The position numbers and the translations under genes are program-made. Positions 1 to 10,870 of a DNA stretch of 64,000 bases are shown piece after piece. How positions within the stretch are numbered: position 1 is the first letter of the stretch; each line of letters opens with the position of its first letter. Under the pieces are notes generated by a model. The model worked only from the letters and a program-made list of their open reading frames with translations, made no database searches and was not told the origin of the DNA. The stretch is from Siderastrea siderea (Eukaryota > Cnidaria > Anthozoa > Scleractinia > Rhizangiidae), in NCBI GenBank assembly GCA_964030785.1, contig OZ034979.1, forward strand, positions 5,823,423 through 5,887,422. The letters are read 5' to 3'.

Positions 1-82
1 GTCTGTGGATGAAATCCTAAAGTGTGACCATTCAAATGATCGAAAGCCACTGAGCAGTACTTTCCTGTGGTGTTGTTTATTA

Positions 83-2193
83 CACCTTTTGCTGTTCATT
101 ACGAGAAAATACGCAATCATTTGCATGAAACGGCGATCAATTACGCGAGGAGACATTCATTAGCGCGAAAATACGAACATTTGCGCAAAAGTCAGATTCA
201 ATAGCGATTTTTGCATTTTAATCAACATTCAATAACACCTTTGGGCATTCATATGCGTCATTTGGCATACAAAAGAGAAAAATATACTTTCATTTGTGCT
301 AGTATGCAAGTCATTAACACCATCTTGAATGTCAATAGGGACAATAAACAAACACTAAAGTGAAAATACCATTTATTAACATTTCTGTCACACTGAAAGC
401 AATTCAATAGAATTTCTGGACGGCCTTAGTGTGGATGAGACAAACATTAATGCACTCGTACAAACAATTACGTGTTCTTTAAATTCAATAAACAAAAAAC
501 GATTTTCAATGGACCAGTACCTATTTTGCCTGAAATTTTCATTGCCAGTGTGATGCCCATGATATGTACATGTATGTACAACCCTTTGGATAGGTTACGT
601 AACCTTTGTCAAGTGCAAAATAGGATAAAAGGATCAGAGAATTTTTTCCTGTTCATTTCTCTTCGTGAGCGTTTTTTGACTACTGGTACATGTACATGTA
701 CATACAAAATGCCTCGAAGAAATCGAATACCTCTCGAACACAGAGAGAGAATCGTTAGAGCTTTTGAGGACGAGCAGGAAGACTATCTTTTGGTCGCAGA
801 CACGTTGGGCGTCAATCGATCAACGGCAAGGGGTATCGTGGCGCGTTACATCACAGAAGGCAGAATTCGGGAGAGACCAAGAGGTGGAAGAGACAACGTG
901 CGCGTGGATGATGAAATGAGAGACTGTCTAGAGCAAATTATCAACGAAAGCTGTCTGCTCACACTTGCTCAAATAAACAGTGAATTAAGGAGACGGTTAC
1001 CAGCCAAACCCGAGATACATGACCGTACTGTATCAAGAACGTTAGACGGGATGCTGTTCCGAGTGAAACTGGTCAGACCCCTCCCTGCTGACAGAAACAG
1101 ACCTGACGTGCTGAACAAGCGAGTCGATTACGCGAACAGGTTTATGAATCACGCCATAGTCCGTCACTGTGTGTTTGTCGACGAATGCGGCTACAATATT
1201 TGGACGGCCAGAAGTCACGGTAGGGCGCGGCAAGGAGAGAGGGCGTACCGCCAAGTGTGCGGTCAGCGTGGACGAAACCTGACCGTGACAATGGCAATTT
1301 CGCCCATAAACGGACTTGTGTTTTCGTCAGCCGCTTTGGGAGGAATGAACGCTGAGCGTTTTAACAACTTCCTGGCACAGGCGAGGACGAACTTAGATCC
1401 TGACGAGTCAGTGATCTTTGTTTATGACGGAGCACCGGCCTACAGAAACCCAGCCATTCCTGCCTCAAATACAGAGCTTAAAATGCTTCCACCCTACAGC
1501 CCTTTCCTCAACATCGTGGAACAGGCAATAAGCAGTCTTAAAGCGGCCATCTGGACAACAGAGATAAAGCAAGAGCCCGAAGAATCCCACTAGGGGATTT
1601 TCGAACACAACTTCTTGAAGCTCTACAAAGAAACATCGACACCGTCACTGCAGCTAAATGTGCTCAATGGTACCGTTTAATGCAGACCTACCTGCCAAGA
1701 TGTTTTTAAAAACAGAGAAGTTATTGAGGGATAGATTAAAATTCAGGTACTATAGGTACTATTCAATTGAAAATCGTTTTTTGTTTATTGAATTTAAAGA
1801 ACGCGTAATTGTTTGTACAAGTGCATTAATGTTTGTCTCATCCACACTAAGGCCGTCCAGGAATTCTATTGAATTGCTTTCAGTGTGACAGAAATGTTAA
1901 TAAATGGTATTTTCACTTTAATGTTTGTCTATTGTCCCTATTGACATTCAAGATGGTGTTAATGACTTGCATGCTAGCGCAAATGAAAGTATATTTCTCT
2001 TTTTTGTATGCCGAATGACGCATATGAATGCCCAAAAGTGTTATTGAATGTTGATTAAAATGCAAATATCGTTATTGAATCTGATTTATGCGCAAATGTT
2101 CGTACTTTCGCGCTCATGAATGTCTCTTCGCGCAATTGAAGGCCGTTTCACGCAAATGATTGCGTATTTTCTCGTAATGAACAGCAAAAGGTG
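83..2193 (+). mobile_element. Tc1/mariner-IS630-type DNA transposon with ~450 bp terminal inverted repeats
   Basis: The left end begins CACCTTTTGCTGTTCATTAC and the right end is its reverse complement. The inverted repeats stay recognisable for about 450 bp (83-535 against 1740-2193). TA dinucleotides flank both ends (81-82 and 2194-2195). Removing the element plus one TA restores the unit sequence seen in neighbouring tandem copies, which confirms both boundaries. TA targeting and the DDE transposase inside place it in the Tc1/mariner-IS630 superfamily. The arms are much longer than in classical Tc1 elements. Confidence 0.93.
709..1593 (+). pseudogene. DDE transposase, Tc1/mariner-IS630 type, frameshifted near its C-terminus
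   Basis: The transposase would cut and paste the surrounding element. I take the start at 709 (MPRRNRIPLEH), since upstream in-frame residues come from the inverted repeat. Residues ~1-60 form a paired-like helix-turn-helix region (VADTLGVNRSTARGIV). The catalytic motifs are VFVDECGYNIW (first D), VIFVYDGAPAYR (second D) and LPPYSPFLNIVEQ (E). Only 30 residues separate the second D from the E, against about 34 in classical Tc1. The frame stops at 1593, but the next frame continues without a stop to about 1707 with sequence typical of a transposase C-terminal helix (QLLEALQRNID). A one-base frameshift near 1580 is therefore likely, and this copy is probably inactive. A separate small exon is less likely, since no splice sites are evident. 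Confidence 0.85.
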
Positions 2194-2993
2194 TATGTTG
2201 TACATGGTGGTTTTAACTTTTGAGTCTGTGGATGAAATCCTAAAGTGTGACCATTAAAATGACAGCTACTGAGCAGTGCTTTTTCTGTGGTGCTGTTTAT
2301 TATGCTGTACAAGGTGGTTCTAACTTTTGAGTTTGTGAATGAAATCCTAAAGTGTGACCATTCAAATGAAAGCTACTGAGCAGTACTTTCCTGTGGTGCT
2401 GTTTATTATGCTGTACAAGGTGGTTCTAACTTTTGAGTCTGTGGATAAAATCCTGAAGTGTGACCATTCAAATGAAAGCTACTGAGTAGTACTTTCCCGT
2501 GGTACTTTTTATTATGTTATGCCGTTCAAAAGTTTCTAAGTCTTCAAACCGAGGCAGTTGAGCAGTGAATGGTAGTTATTGATTTTTAATCTGCTGATAA
2601 AATCCTAGAGTCAAACAGGTGACGGTGGTGTTGTGAGTTACGAGGCTTGCTCTAACGTGTCAACTATGAAATCATATAGGACAAACTAGTGTTCGTCTTG
2701 CCGTGACATCTTTCTCAGAGGATCCAAGGTGTTTGAAGCCTTCTTTGCAGGCAGTTCTGAATCAGTGCCCTTAATTGGATACACTCGTCTCTTCTCGGAA
2801 CCATGGTAATCTTAATTTCTTCTCCTTCATTGACCGCCTCGCCTTAGCGCGTAATCAAGCGCTGGGATAAAGAGATAGGGTGCGAAGGTATATCTACGCA
2901 CTGTGGAGAAAACCGAGCCAGGATGTGGAATAGTGGAGACAACAACATAAACATTAATTACCGGAAGCATTATCTTCTCAGGTGTGCCATATG

Positions 2994-4003
2994 CTAGCCT
3001 GCGAGCAGGCTAGGCTCTCTATTCGGGGGGCAACGCAACGTGAATTATTTTCTTACGTGAATTATTTTCTTCGAGAGCGCCGAAGGCGCGAGTTTCGGCG
3101 AGCGAAGCGAGCCGCTGGGCGAGCGAAGCGAGCCCGCGGTGAAAATTGAGAGCCTGCACGTATCCCATTGAATTTTGAATCCGGCGCGTTCGTCCACGAA
3201 CGCAGCACTCTGATTGGTCAAAAATGACAGGCTCAATTAATATGAGAAAAACCAGCGGTCACATGAAAACCAAATCAAATATGGCGTCCGGGAATTCACA
3301 TGCAAGCTTCGTTCAAGAAGCATTTCGAAAACTTTCGGTCGATTCTCACCACCTCCTCGACCTTAAACAGGAACAGGTCTCAACTGATGACTCGAAATTC
3401 GTTGCACTTCTGATTTCCTCGAAGAGCCTGCATAAGTTCCTAATTTTTCGGGCGCAAGAATTACACACACGGCTCGACAAAGAAGACAATTTTACGAAAT
3501 AAATACCAATGTTTTCGCACATCGTCGCCAATACTTGTCCGCGACTTCCATCGCGATTTGAAACTTCAAATAGACTTTCCGTGGACATTCGACCCGATTT
3601 TCCAGTTCCATATTTCACCAAAAAACTACAACTGCAGATACGGCAATGTCCACTTGCTTTGTTGACAACTTTTTTCGGAGTTAAAACGCGTTCTTCCGAT
3701 CCTTCCATGAAGAGCCACAAAGATCTAGACGAAATCCCGGGAAAACTTCCACGTGCATCTTTCTGTCATGTTTGTTTATATTTTTCTCGTTCCCTATTGG
3801 CTAGTTATTTGACACCGGAAGCGTGGCGAGTTGTCAACAAGTTGTCACATTTCGAGGGGCCGGAATTGAAATTCAATGACTCACGTGCAGGCTCTCGTTT
3901 TTCACCGCGGGCTCACTTCGTTCGCCGAAACTCGCGCCTTCGGCGCTCTCAAAGAAAATAATTCACGTTGCCCCCCCGAATAGAGAGCCTGCTCGCAGGC
4001 TAG
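2994..4003. mobile_element. 1,010 bp non-autonomous element with TIRs and 7 bp target duplication
   Basis: The left end starts CTAGCCTGCGAGCAGGCT and the right end is its reverse complement. The inverted similarity runs ~130-170 bp on each side and includes GAGAGCGCCGAAGGCGCGAG. The 7 bp sequence CCATATG directly flanks both ends (2987-2993, 4004-4010). The left arm carries small internal duplications (ACGTGAATTATTTTCTT twice, GAGCGAAGCGAGCC twice). A 7-8 bp duplication is typical of P-superfamily elements, but no transposase is visible, so the superfamily is inference. Confidence 0.85.
3346..3720 (-). CDS. ZAD-like zinc-finger exon inside the non-autonomous element
   Basis: An open frame of 124 codons on the minus strand. 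It shows the pattern HCRICSCSF (C26-x2-C29) near the N-terminus and VCNSCARKIRNL (C86-x2-C89) about 57 residues later, followed by a hydrophobic stretch RLFEEIR. This is the spacing of a zf-AD (ZAD) dimerisation zinc finger. The rest of the frame has no recognisable domain. It sits centrally between the TIRs, so it is either the N-terminal exon of a degenerate mobile-element protein or a captured host exon. The true 3' end may be a splice site rather than the stop. Open frames on the plus strand here look like shadows. Confidence 0.5.
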   Translation of the reverse strand: MWLFMEGSEERVLTPKKVVNKASGHCRICSCSFLVKYGTGKSGRMSTESLFEVSNRDGSRGQVLATMCENIGIYFVKLSSLSSRVCNSCARKIRNLCRLFEEIRSATNFESSVETCSCLRSRRW

Positions 4004-4054
4004 CCATATGCACGAACGATGGTCATGAACTTTCCAAGATGTATTGAGTCGAAG

Positions 4055-5150
4055 GTTTTTGAATCTGAATTTATCATTACTACTTTTTTTTTTATCTAGA
4101 AGACACAGAAATTTTGAATTTAATAGAAATTATACGACCTTGTGATTATTGTTCAAGGGATAACAAATCCCGGCCTTTTACAGGCGATTTTTTAATTTAA
4201 ACTTTTACGTGTTTTAATAAGTCAAAAAGACTGACAGACCTTCCTTAAAGGGTAAAACGCCCCCCTCCCCAAAAAAATAATAATAAATAGAATAGCACGG
4301 TTTGCACGGTAGTTTTTCTCTGTCTTCAAGAGGTTGAAACCCTGATGCTTTCATATGTATGGATTTCATTCTGCTGAAAACAACAGAATAAATGAGAAGC
4401 CCTGGGCTTCAACTTTCGTAACATCATTTGCTTCTCTCAATTCTTATTCGTTAAATGTAATCCTTTTATTTTTCGTTTCCCTTTTATTACTTTAAGCGTT
4501 TCACGTGCTAGGTAACACTCTGACACCTACACCAAGTTATTGATTGATTTGCCAGTAATGCATACTTCTTGGAGAAATCCAGGATTATGGAGGCCTTAAC
4601 CCCTTTGCTGGGGACTCTAATGTGATATGTCACAATGGAGGCAAATCAACAATATGAAGTGTCCGACTGACGGATCGGTCATATTTCATTAGGGAATCCT
4701 TAATCCTCGAAATATGGGGTGCTCAACCCCTTTCCAGGGGACTCTCATTTGATGTGTGACAATGGATGAGGATTCAACAGTATGCAGTGTCCGCGCGACT
4801 GAGGCAACAATCAAATTCAGTCTTAAAATTAAGACTCGCCCTTAAAAAATCAGGAAATGTCATTAAAGTAGAGGGCAGAGTGCTGGCGTATTCTTTACCA
4901 TGTCTGTGTATTTTGGGACCTTGATGCCCCGCTTTACTTGGCACAGAGCCCTGAGGTCTTTTTAATCAGCCATTTGCTTGGGACTCTTATGTGCTAAGTG
5001 CCTATCATGATGGCAAATCACCAGTATTCAGCTTCTGAATGACACATCAATCAAGTTCCATGTGGAAATAAAGACTCGCTCTTGAAAAACAAGCACGTAT
5101 TTGGCATCATTACTGCAGAAGTAGAGTGTTGTATTGGCGCATTCTTTACC
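4055..5150. repeat. Duplicated CTHRC1-like upstream region with internal promoter-module repeats
   Basis: This stretch has a diverged counterpart at 18358-20600, upstream of the intact CTHRC1-like gene. It contains a repeated ~110-130 bp module centred on CCCCTTTGCTGGGGACTCT and followed by a variant of GACACATCAATCAAATTTAG (cores near 4590, 4730 and 4965). No coding sequence is seen. It marks the start of the duplicated unit. Confidence 0.7.
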
Positions 5151-5266
5151 ATGGCACGATACTATGCCGTCTTGTTCCGGTTATCTGTTTTTCAGTGGGT
5201 TCACTGGCAACAATAAAAAAACCACAGGTTCAACAAAAAACCGACGCTTCTAAAGATTTATGCGAG
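5151..5266 (+). pseudogene. CTHRC1-like exon 1 relic, copy 1 (frameshifted)
   Basis: The sequence aligns with the signal-peptide exon of the intact gene at 20617. It starts ATGGCACGATACTATGCC and ends GAG followed by the same splice donor GTCAGTAC at 5267. An extra base after codon 9 shifts the frame and reaches TAA within the exon. Conserved intron-1 sequence follows to about 5965 and then switches abruptly into the upstream region of the next copy. Exons 2 and 3 are absent, so this is a truncated duplicate. Confidence 0.8.
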
Positions 5267-6329
5267 GTCAGTACAATTGCACAACATTTTACTCAGCTGA
5301 TCGTAACATGGGTGACAACCTTGAAGAAGACCTGTTTTCGGTTAGAGGGCAAATTTTTGCGGGAATATGAAGATATTGGCACAAATTCGAACCAGGAGAC
5401 TCGAGAAATTTACTCCAACTAGCACATGTTTGATTTTAGGGAGGTTTTGCTTTCGTAGTTTGCATTAGGATAGTAACCTTAGCTGGAAGTTAACTCGCTA
5501 TCCTAGCTAGAAGTTACACACTATCCTCAAATATTTTTGAACATTTTCTAACTTAAGAGCAGTGTGTACATAATACCAATCTTTCGACTGAAACTAGCTT
5601 TAAAGAGGGTAAACATTTTTCTGAACCTTATCAAGAAGACAGCAAGAACATTCCAGATTTTCGGGATTAATTTTTTTTATCACCAGGAGTATTACGTAGT
5701 TCTGTTCAAACAGCATTGAACAGTCCCTGTACAGCAGCTCTCATAAGCTTCTTTGATAAGAAGCTTATACTCATAAGCTTCTTATTAGATTATCAGAAGG
5801 ATTAATTAAAATTAAGCTCAAAAGGTTCTTTTAGGAGCTTTCTGTCTTTGATCGACCCCTCTATGTGCCAAAACAATTCTTTATATTATCAGTCTCGCGC
5901 ATTGATGTTTGACAGATTGCTGGTAAACAGGACAGGAATTGTTTTTGTTTTTGTTTTGGTCCTGTGTTTGCAGTGTCCGACTGACACATCAATCAAATTT
6001 AGTCTTAAAATTAAGATTTACCCTTAAAAAATCGGGAAATGTCATTATAGTAGAGGGCAGAGTGCCGGCGTATTCTCTACCATGCCTGTGTATTTTGGGA
6101 CCTTGATGCCCCGCTTTACTTGGCACGGAGCCCTGAGGGCTTTTTAATCAGCTCTTTGCGGGGGACTCTAATGTGCTAAGTGCCAAACATGATGAAAAAT
6201 CACCAGTATTCAGCTTCTGAATGACACATCAATTAAGTTCCATGCGGAAATAAAGACTCGCTCTTGAAAAACAAGCACGTATTTGACATCATCACCGTTG
6301 AAGTAGAGTGTTGTATTGGCTTCTTTACC

Positions 6330-6446
6330 ATGGCACGGCACTTTGCTGTCTTGTTAGTTATCTGTTTGGCAGTTGGTTCACTGGCAACAACAACAACAAA
6401 ACCACAAGTTGAACAGAAAACCGACGCTTCTAAAGATTTATGCGAG
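6330..6446 (+). pseudogene. CTHRC1-like exon 1, copy 2 (intact exon, no downstream exons of its own)
   Basis: This exon encodes 39 residues, MARHFAVLLVICLAVGSLA then a Thr/Lys-rich segment ending KDLCE, and stops at the donor GTCAGT. It is a clean signal peptide and matches the intact gene residue for residue in layout. Its intron is cut off after ~50 bp where the next copy begins. It could in principle splice to later exon 2 copies, but the nearest ones carry stops. It is most likely a relic. Confidence 0.7.
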
Positions 6447-6610
6447 GTCAGTGCCCTGATTTACTTGGCATGGAGTCCTAAGGTCTTTTGAACTGAGCCG
6501 CTTCTGAAAGACACGTCAATCAAATTTAGCTATTAATAAAAAAGACTTGTTTTTTGAAAAACAAGTACATATCCTCACAGCAGAAGCAGATGGTCTGCAT
6601 ATTCTTTGGC

Positions 6611-6726
6611 ATGTCAAAGTTACTTTTTGCTGTCTTGTTGTTTTCTGTTTATCAGTGGCTGCCCTGGCAACAACAACAAAACCACAAGTTCAACAGAAAA
6701 ACGACGCTTGCAAAGACTTACGCGAG
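6611..6726 (+). pseudogene. CTHRC1-like exon 1, copy 3 (frameshifted)
   Basis: It starts ATGTCAAAGTTACTTTTTGC, identical over this stretch to the intact exon at 20617. A one-base deletion after about codon 10 shifts the frame; the original frame then resumes with ALATTTKPQVQQK before the shared donor GTCAGTAC. It belongs with the broken exon 2 at 7835. Confidence 0.8.
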
Positions 6727-7834
6727 GTCAGTACATGCACAATTGAACAACATTTTACTCAGCTGGTTGTAACATGGGTGACAACCTTGAAGAAGACCTG
6801 TTTTCGGATCGAACGCAAAATTTTCCGGGAGTATGAAGATGTCGGCACACAAATTCGAACCAGGAGATGCCAGAAATTTACTCCAGCTAGCCCAAGTTTG
6901 ATTTTAGGGAGTTTTTCCTTTCCCCAGGTAGAAGTTAACTCTATTTTCGCTTTCCCCAAAAATTTTTTAGCATTTTCTAACTTAAGAGCAGTGTGTACAT
7001 AACACCACGTTTCGACCGAAACTAGCGCGCTTTTTGAAGGACAGCAAGAACATTTTAGATTTTCGGGATTTAATTTTACACAGATTATTACCTAAGGAGT
7101 GTTATATAGTTGCGCCAAGCAGCTTAAAAACAGCCCCTGATTCGTCTTCAGGAATCTACAGCAGCTCTCATAAGCTTTATAAGAAGCTTATATATATACT
7201 CATAAGCTTCTTTTAAAATTATCAGAAGGATTAATTAAAACTAACCTCATAAGGTTCTTTTAACTTCACTGTTTTTCAAATGCAGCAGCTGCGTTGTTTA
7301 GTTTAGGCTCAACGCAGGTTTATCTTTTGGAGCTATAATGTTCTTAAGCCATTCGGCTTTAAAGAGCTTACTGACAGCTGCTACTTCACCCAATCTTTAA
7401 AGAGCGAATAATGCAAGCAGGTCATTTTTCGCCTTCTTTGCCGCCTCCCATACAGTTTCTAGCTTTCTCACATTGTCCATCCATTAAATAACTTGTGGCC
7501 TGTTTACGTGGATAAAAGTTTTCCCTGGTGGAGGGGACACCCTCCACACCAAGACAACTTTAACTGATCGTTTATATGCAGAGAGAAATTGTTCGTGAAC
7601 CGAGTCAAAATTACTTTATTAATAGTTATCATAACCCTGCACAAATAATCAAAACCTCTCTATGCTACATTCATTTAGTACATTTGATTGACCCCTCTAT
7701 GTGCAAAAACAATTCTCCCACGCATGGATTTTTGACAGATTGCTGGTATACATTACACGTGAAAGGGTTACTTGTTATTTGTTTTGGTTTTGGTCCTGTG
7801 TTTTGTTGCCTAATCAAATCTACTTATTTTCTAG

Positions 7835-8205
7835 AAATCCATCACCGGTCATGGTTTTCCAGGCATTCCAGGATCAAATGGCATGCCGGGAATGCCTGGC
7901 GTTCCGGGGTTGCAAGGTTCACAGGGAAGGGATGGAGCTTAAGGACAGACTGGTGACAAGGGAGCACAAGGAATGCCGGGTCCAAAAGGAGAGCGAGGTC
8001 CTGAGTGGCCTCGTGGGAAGAGTGGGCCACCAGGAATGATGGGAATGAAAGGAGAACCAGGAATTGTGGGAGCTCAAGGAAAGAAAGGAGACAAGGGAGA
8101 GAAAGGAGAAAGCGTAAAAGCAAGTCCGGCTAGTGCAGTGCCACAAACCAACTGGAAACAATGTGTGTGAAAAAAGGAGACGGAACTGACAACGGGAAGA
8201 TAAAA
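7835..8205 (+). pseudogene. CTHRC1-like exon 2 (collagen repeat), copy 3, with stops
   Basis: The exon starts after the acceptor TTTTCTAG and encodes Gly-X-Y repeats aligning with 21922-22293. It carries TAA at 7940-7942 where the intact copy has a Lys codon, and TGA at 8168-8170 in place of Trp of QCVW. A one-base deletion follows, making it 371 bp against 372 in the other copies. A donor-like GTAATG follows. Intron-2-like sequence continues to about 8460, but no exon 3 is found before the next copy at 9177. Confidence 0.88.
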
Positions 8206-8499
8206 GTAATGGAGAGGCAAAGTTTAAATGACAGCTTTATACTAGGATTGTGAAAAGAAAGTTCGAGCTTCCTTTGTGCATCTAAATGCGCTGCGAAAAA
8301 GACAACACTTTATAAAAGAGAAAATTATTTAATATGATATAGTGTTGGTATTTCAATACTGAAAACGTACATCGTATCCTATTGTAGTTGACAGTATTAA
8401 CTAACTTTTTTGTCGGTTAGCTTTACTGGTCAGTTAACTAATAACTTTTAAACAAATTGACTTTTGTTCCGATTGTGTTGATGATCTTCGATAGTGATC

Positions 8500-8570
8500 A
8501 TAATATGATGATGATGATGATGATAACGATAAAGACGACTACGACGACGACGACGATAATGTTGATGGTA
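8500..8570. repeat. GAT/GAC trinucleotide microsatellite
   Basis: Runs of GATGATGATGATGATGATAA and ACGACGACGACGACGATAAT. A second short GATGATGATGA tract lies near 8586. It is in the decayed intron 2 of copy 3. Confidence 0.9.
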
Positions 8571-9299
8571 ACTGGGTAAATATCATGATGATGATGACGC
8601 CGATAACACTTCATTGAAACAGGAACTGTACCTTCGAACCTGTTTCTTAGGATTATAACCACGCCCTCTCACCAAACCAAACGGTCCGTGCATGGCAAAA
8701 TAATAGAAGCCTATCGTCTTGACTTTACAAAGGACGCAACGTTATCAGTGTTTAAAAAAAACATAGGGCACAATGTTACTTATGTTAATAAAATGACCTA
8801 TTGTACCTACGCGCTTACTTGTTCATCCGATGGGTTTTTCACGTGATAAAGGGTCCTAAAAGGGTCAATAATAGCATTCGGTGTGGTGGGAAGCGTACAA
8901 ACTCCTGGAGCCCTAGTCTGCAGGGAGGCATGAGAGACGCCTGCTCGTAGACTATTGAAACGGTGACTTAAAAGCCTCTTAGCTGTTCATTCACGCAGCA
9001 GGACATTTTCTGCCAATACTGCGTGGAGAAAAGATGACCCCCTCCCCCCCTCCCCATTAAGAAAACGTCTCCTCCCCAAACGTGAAAATGTACGTCAATC
9101 AAAATGCGATCATAAAAAGATCCACTTTTGAAAAACAAGCGCATATCATCACGCACATTGTGGCGCGTTCTTTACCATGGCGCAGTATTTCGCTGTCTTG
9201 TTGGTTCTCTGTTTGATAGCGGATTCCTTGGCTTCTACAGCAAAACCACAAGTAAAAAAGAAAACCAACGCTTCAAAAGACTTATGTGAGGTCAGTACG

Positions 9300-10870
9300 G
9301 TACTATGTGAGTTTTGTATAAACATAGCTGAAAAAAAGTTTTGTTGGTTACCCATCGAAGAGCAATTGAGTTTGCATATAAGGGCTGGTGATCAATTGAT
9401 GTATGTCGCAACCAATAAAATGCAAAGTGTGTAGTATTCCTCTACAGTCAGCAGATATATTTGTCATCTGAAAAGGGCGGCTGAGTCATTCGGTATCTGT
9501 GATAAAAACTAGAGTTTCTCTAGTTAGAAATATCTCTCTTGAATCTGGGAATCTCTGGACCGGACCACCCTCGTTCTATACGACCCACACACCTAAGGAG
9601 CCATACGGTCATAACGTCTTGTGTTATGTTAGTTCTCAGTCAATTACTGTATCTTGAGCCTCCTACAAGCTTAAGAAACCATTTTTTGTGAGCTACTACA
9701 GTTCCCAAAACCGAGGCCGATTTTTACCCTAAATTCAGGGGGTAAACTAAATGGATTTCTTCAACTTTTGAAGGTTAAAAAATGGCGTTTAGACACGAAA
9801 AAGAAGTTACAGGGAAGCAAAACTTTTAGTAAACTCGGCAAATCAGAGATCTAGAAATAGATTGCGTCCACTAAAATGTTGTGTCGCTTAATTCAACTAA
9901 AGAATCCGGGCAGATCAGACGGTGTTAGTTTACACAATTTTTTCTTTTTGGAAAATTCTCTAGACAAAATGGAAGCCACAAAAACAACTTCAGTAGTTAC
10001 TGCGTATTTTGTTTCTAAACGAACGATTATTGATTATAAGTTATATGTGGCCCAGCCTCTGGAACTTTCTTGGAATGCTTGGTATAACTGCTTAATCTCC
10101 CTGAACTGTTTATTTTAACAAATTATGAGATGAAGCGATCCCGGAGACGAAAAGAGAGAGGAGTCAAAAGCCCAGGTCGATACCTCTGTTGTGTGAAGTG
10201 GAAGGGCGCTAAACAAAACGTCTGGCGGCGCTGAGAAGGAAAACAACTCGTAAAACTAGCATATTTATTCTCAAAACATCATCTAATAAGACAATGTACT
10301 CTCTCACGGTTATACGAGATCAATAAATTACTATTAGAATGTATAGCGCATATCTTCCCAGAACTGTCATTTCCATGTTTTCATTTCTAAACCAATTAAA
10401 GCAGAGGAACAAGGTCTTGAAAGTTATATCCGGTGACTGAGTCACGTCATTCAAACTGACGAAAGGGGAGGGGGGAGGGGCAGGGGGTCTTAACTTCCCC
10501 AGACTCCCATTACCTAACCTTTTATTTCGGGCTCACCTCCCTTCTCTGGTACTTCCCGTCTTCTTCAGGTGTTTCTGTTGCGTAAAATATTTCGCATACA
10601 TGTAAACTTTTTCCCATCGCACAGAATGCCTATTGTTCTTGGGACATTTACTTCCAGTTCAAGAAAGTTTGTAGGTCTGTCATATCTCGCGTTATTATTC
10701 ATAGACGCTTACAAGATTACAAAGAGCTTAATTCATTAGTTGCCATGAACGCACGGCTATGTTCATTATCATGATGTGGGCGGCAAACTAAACAATGAAC
10801 GGAGCGCGCAATTGTTTCTCCTTTTGTTTCGTAGAATCGTAGAAGATTTCTCATGCGATCATGAAACGGG
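9300..10870. other. Extra DNA in intron 1 of CTHRC1-like copy 4, no gene seen
   Basis: The other copies pass directly from the exon 1 donor into the conserved intron words GTGACAACCTTGAAGAAGAC. Here ~1.5 kb of unrelated sequence intervenes before that word returns near 10876. No terminal repeats or credible ORF were recognised. Confidence 0.5.

Larger units (their letters stand above)
1..2540. repeat. ~106 bp tandem repeat, four units, first unit split by a transposon
   Basis: Units begin near 1, 2221, 2329 and 2435 and share the words GTCTGTGGATGAAATCCTAA and TGTGACCATTCAAATGA. The first unit runs 1-80 and resumes at 2196 after the transposon at 83-2193. The last unit decays near 2540. No coding potential is visible; this is a satellite-like local array. 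Confidence 0.85.

Noticed and set aside
3224..3961. Plus-strand frames overlapping the ZAD-like exon
   Set aside because: No domain; the opposite strand carries the conserved CxxC pattern.
7842..8161. Minus-strand ORFs rich in Leu/Ser/Phe over the collagen exons (also at 12038-12385 and 22025-22412)
   Set aside because: Antisense shadows of Gly-X-Y coding sequence; they recur at every exon 2 copy.
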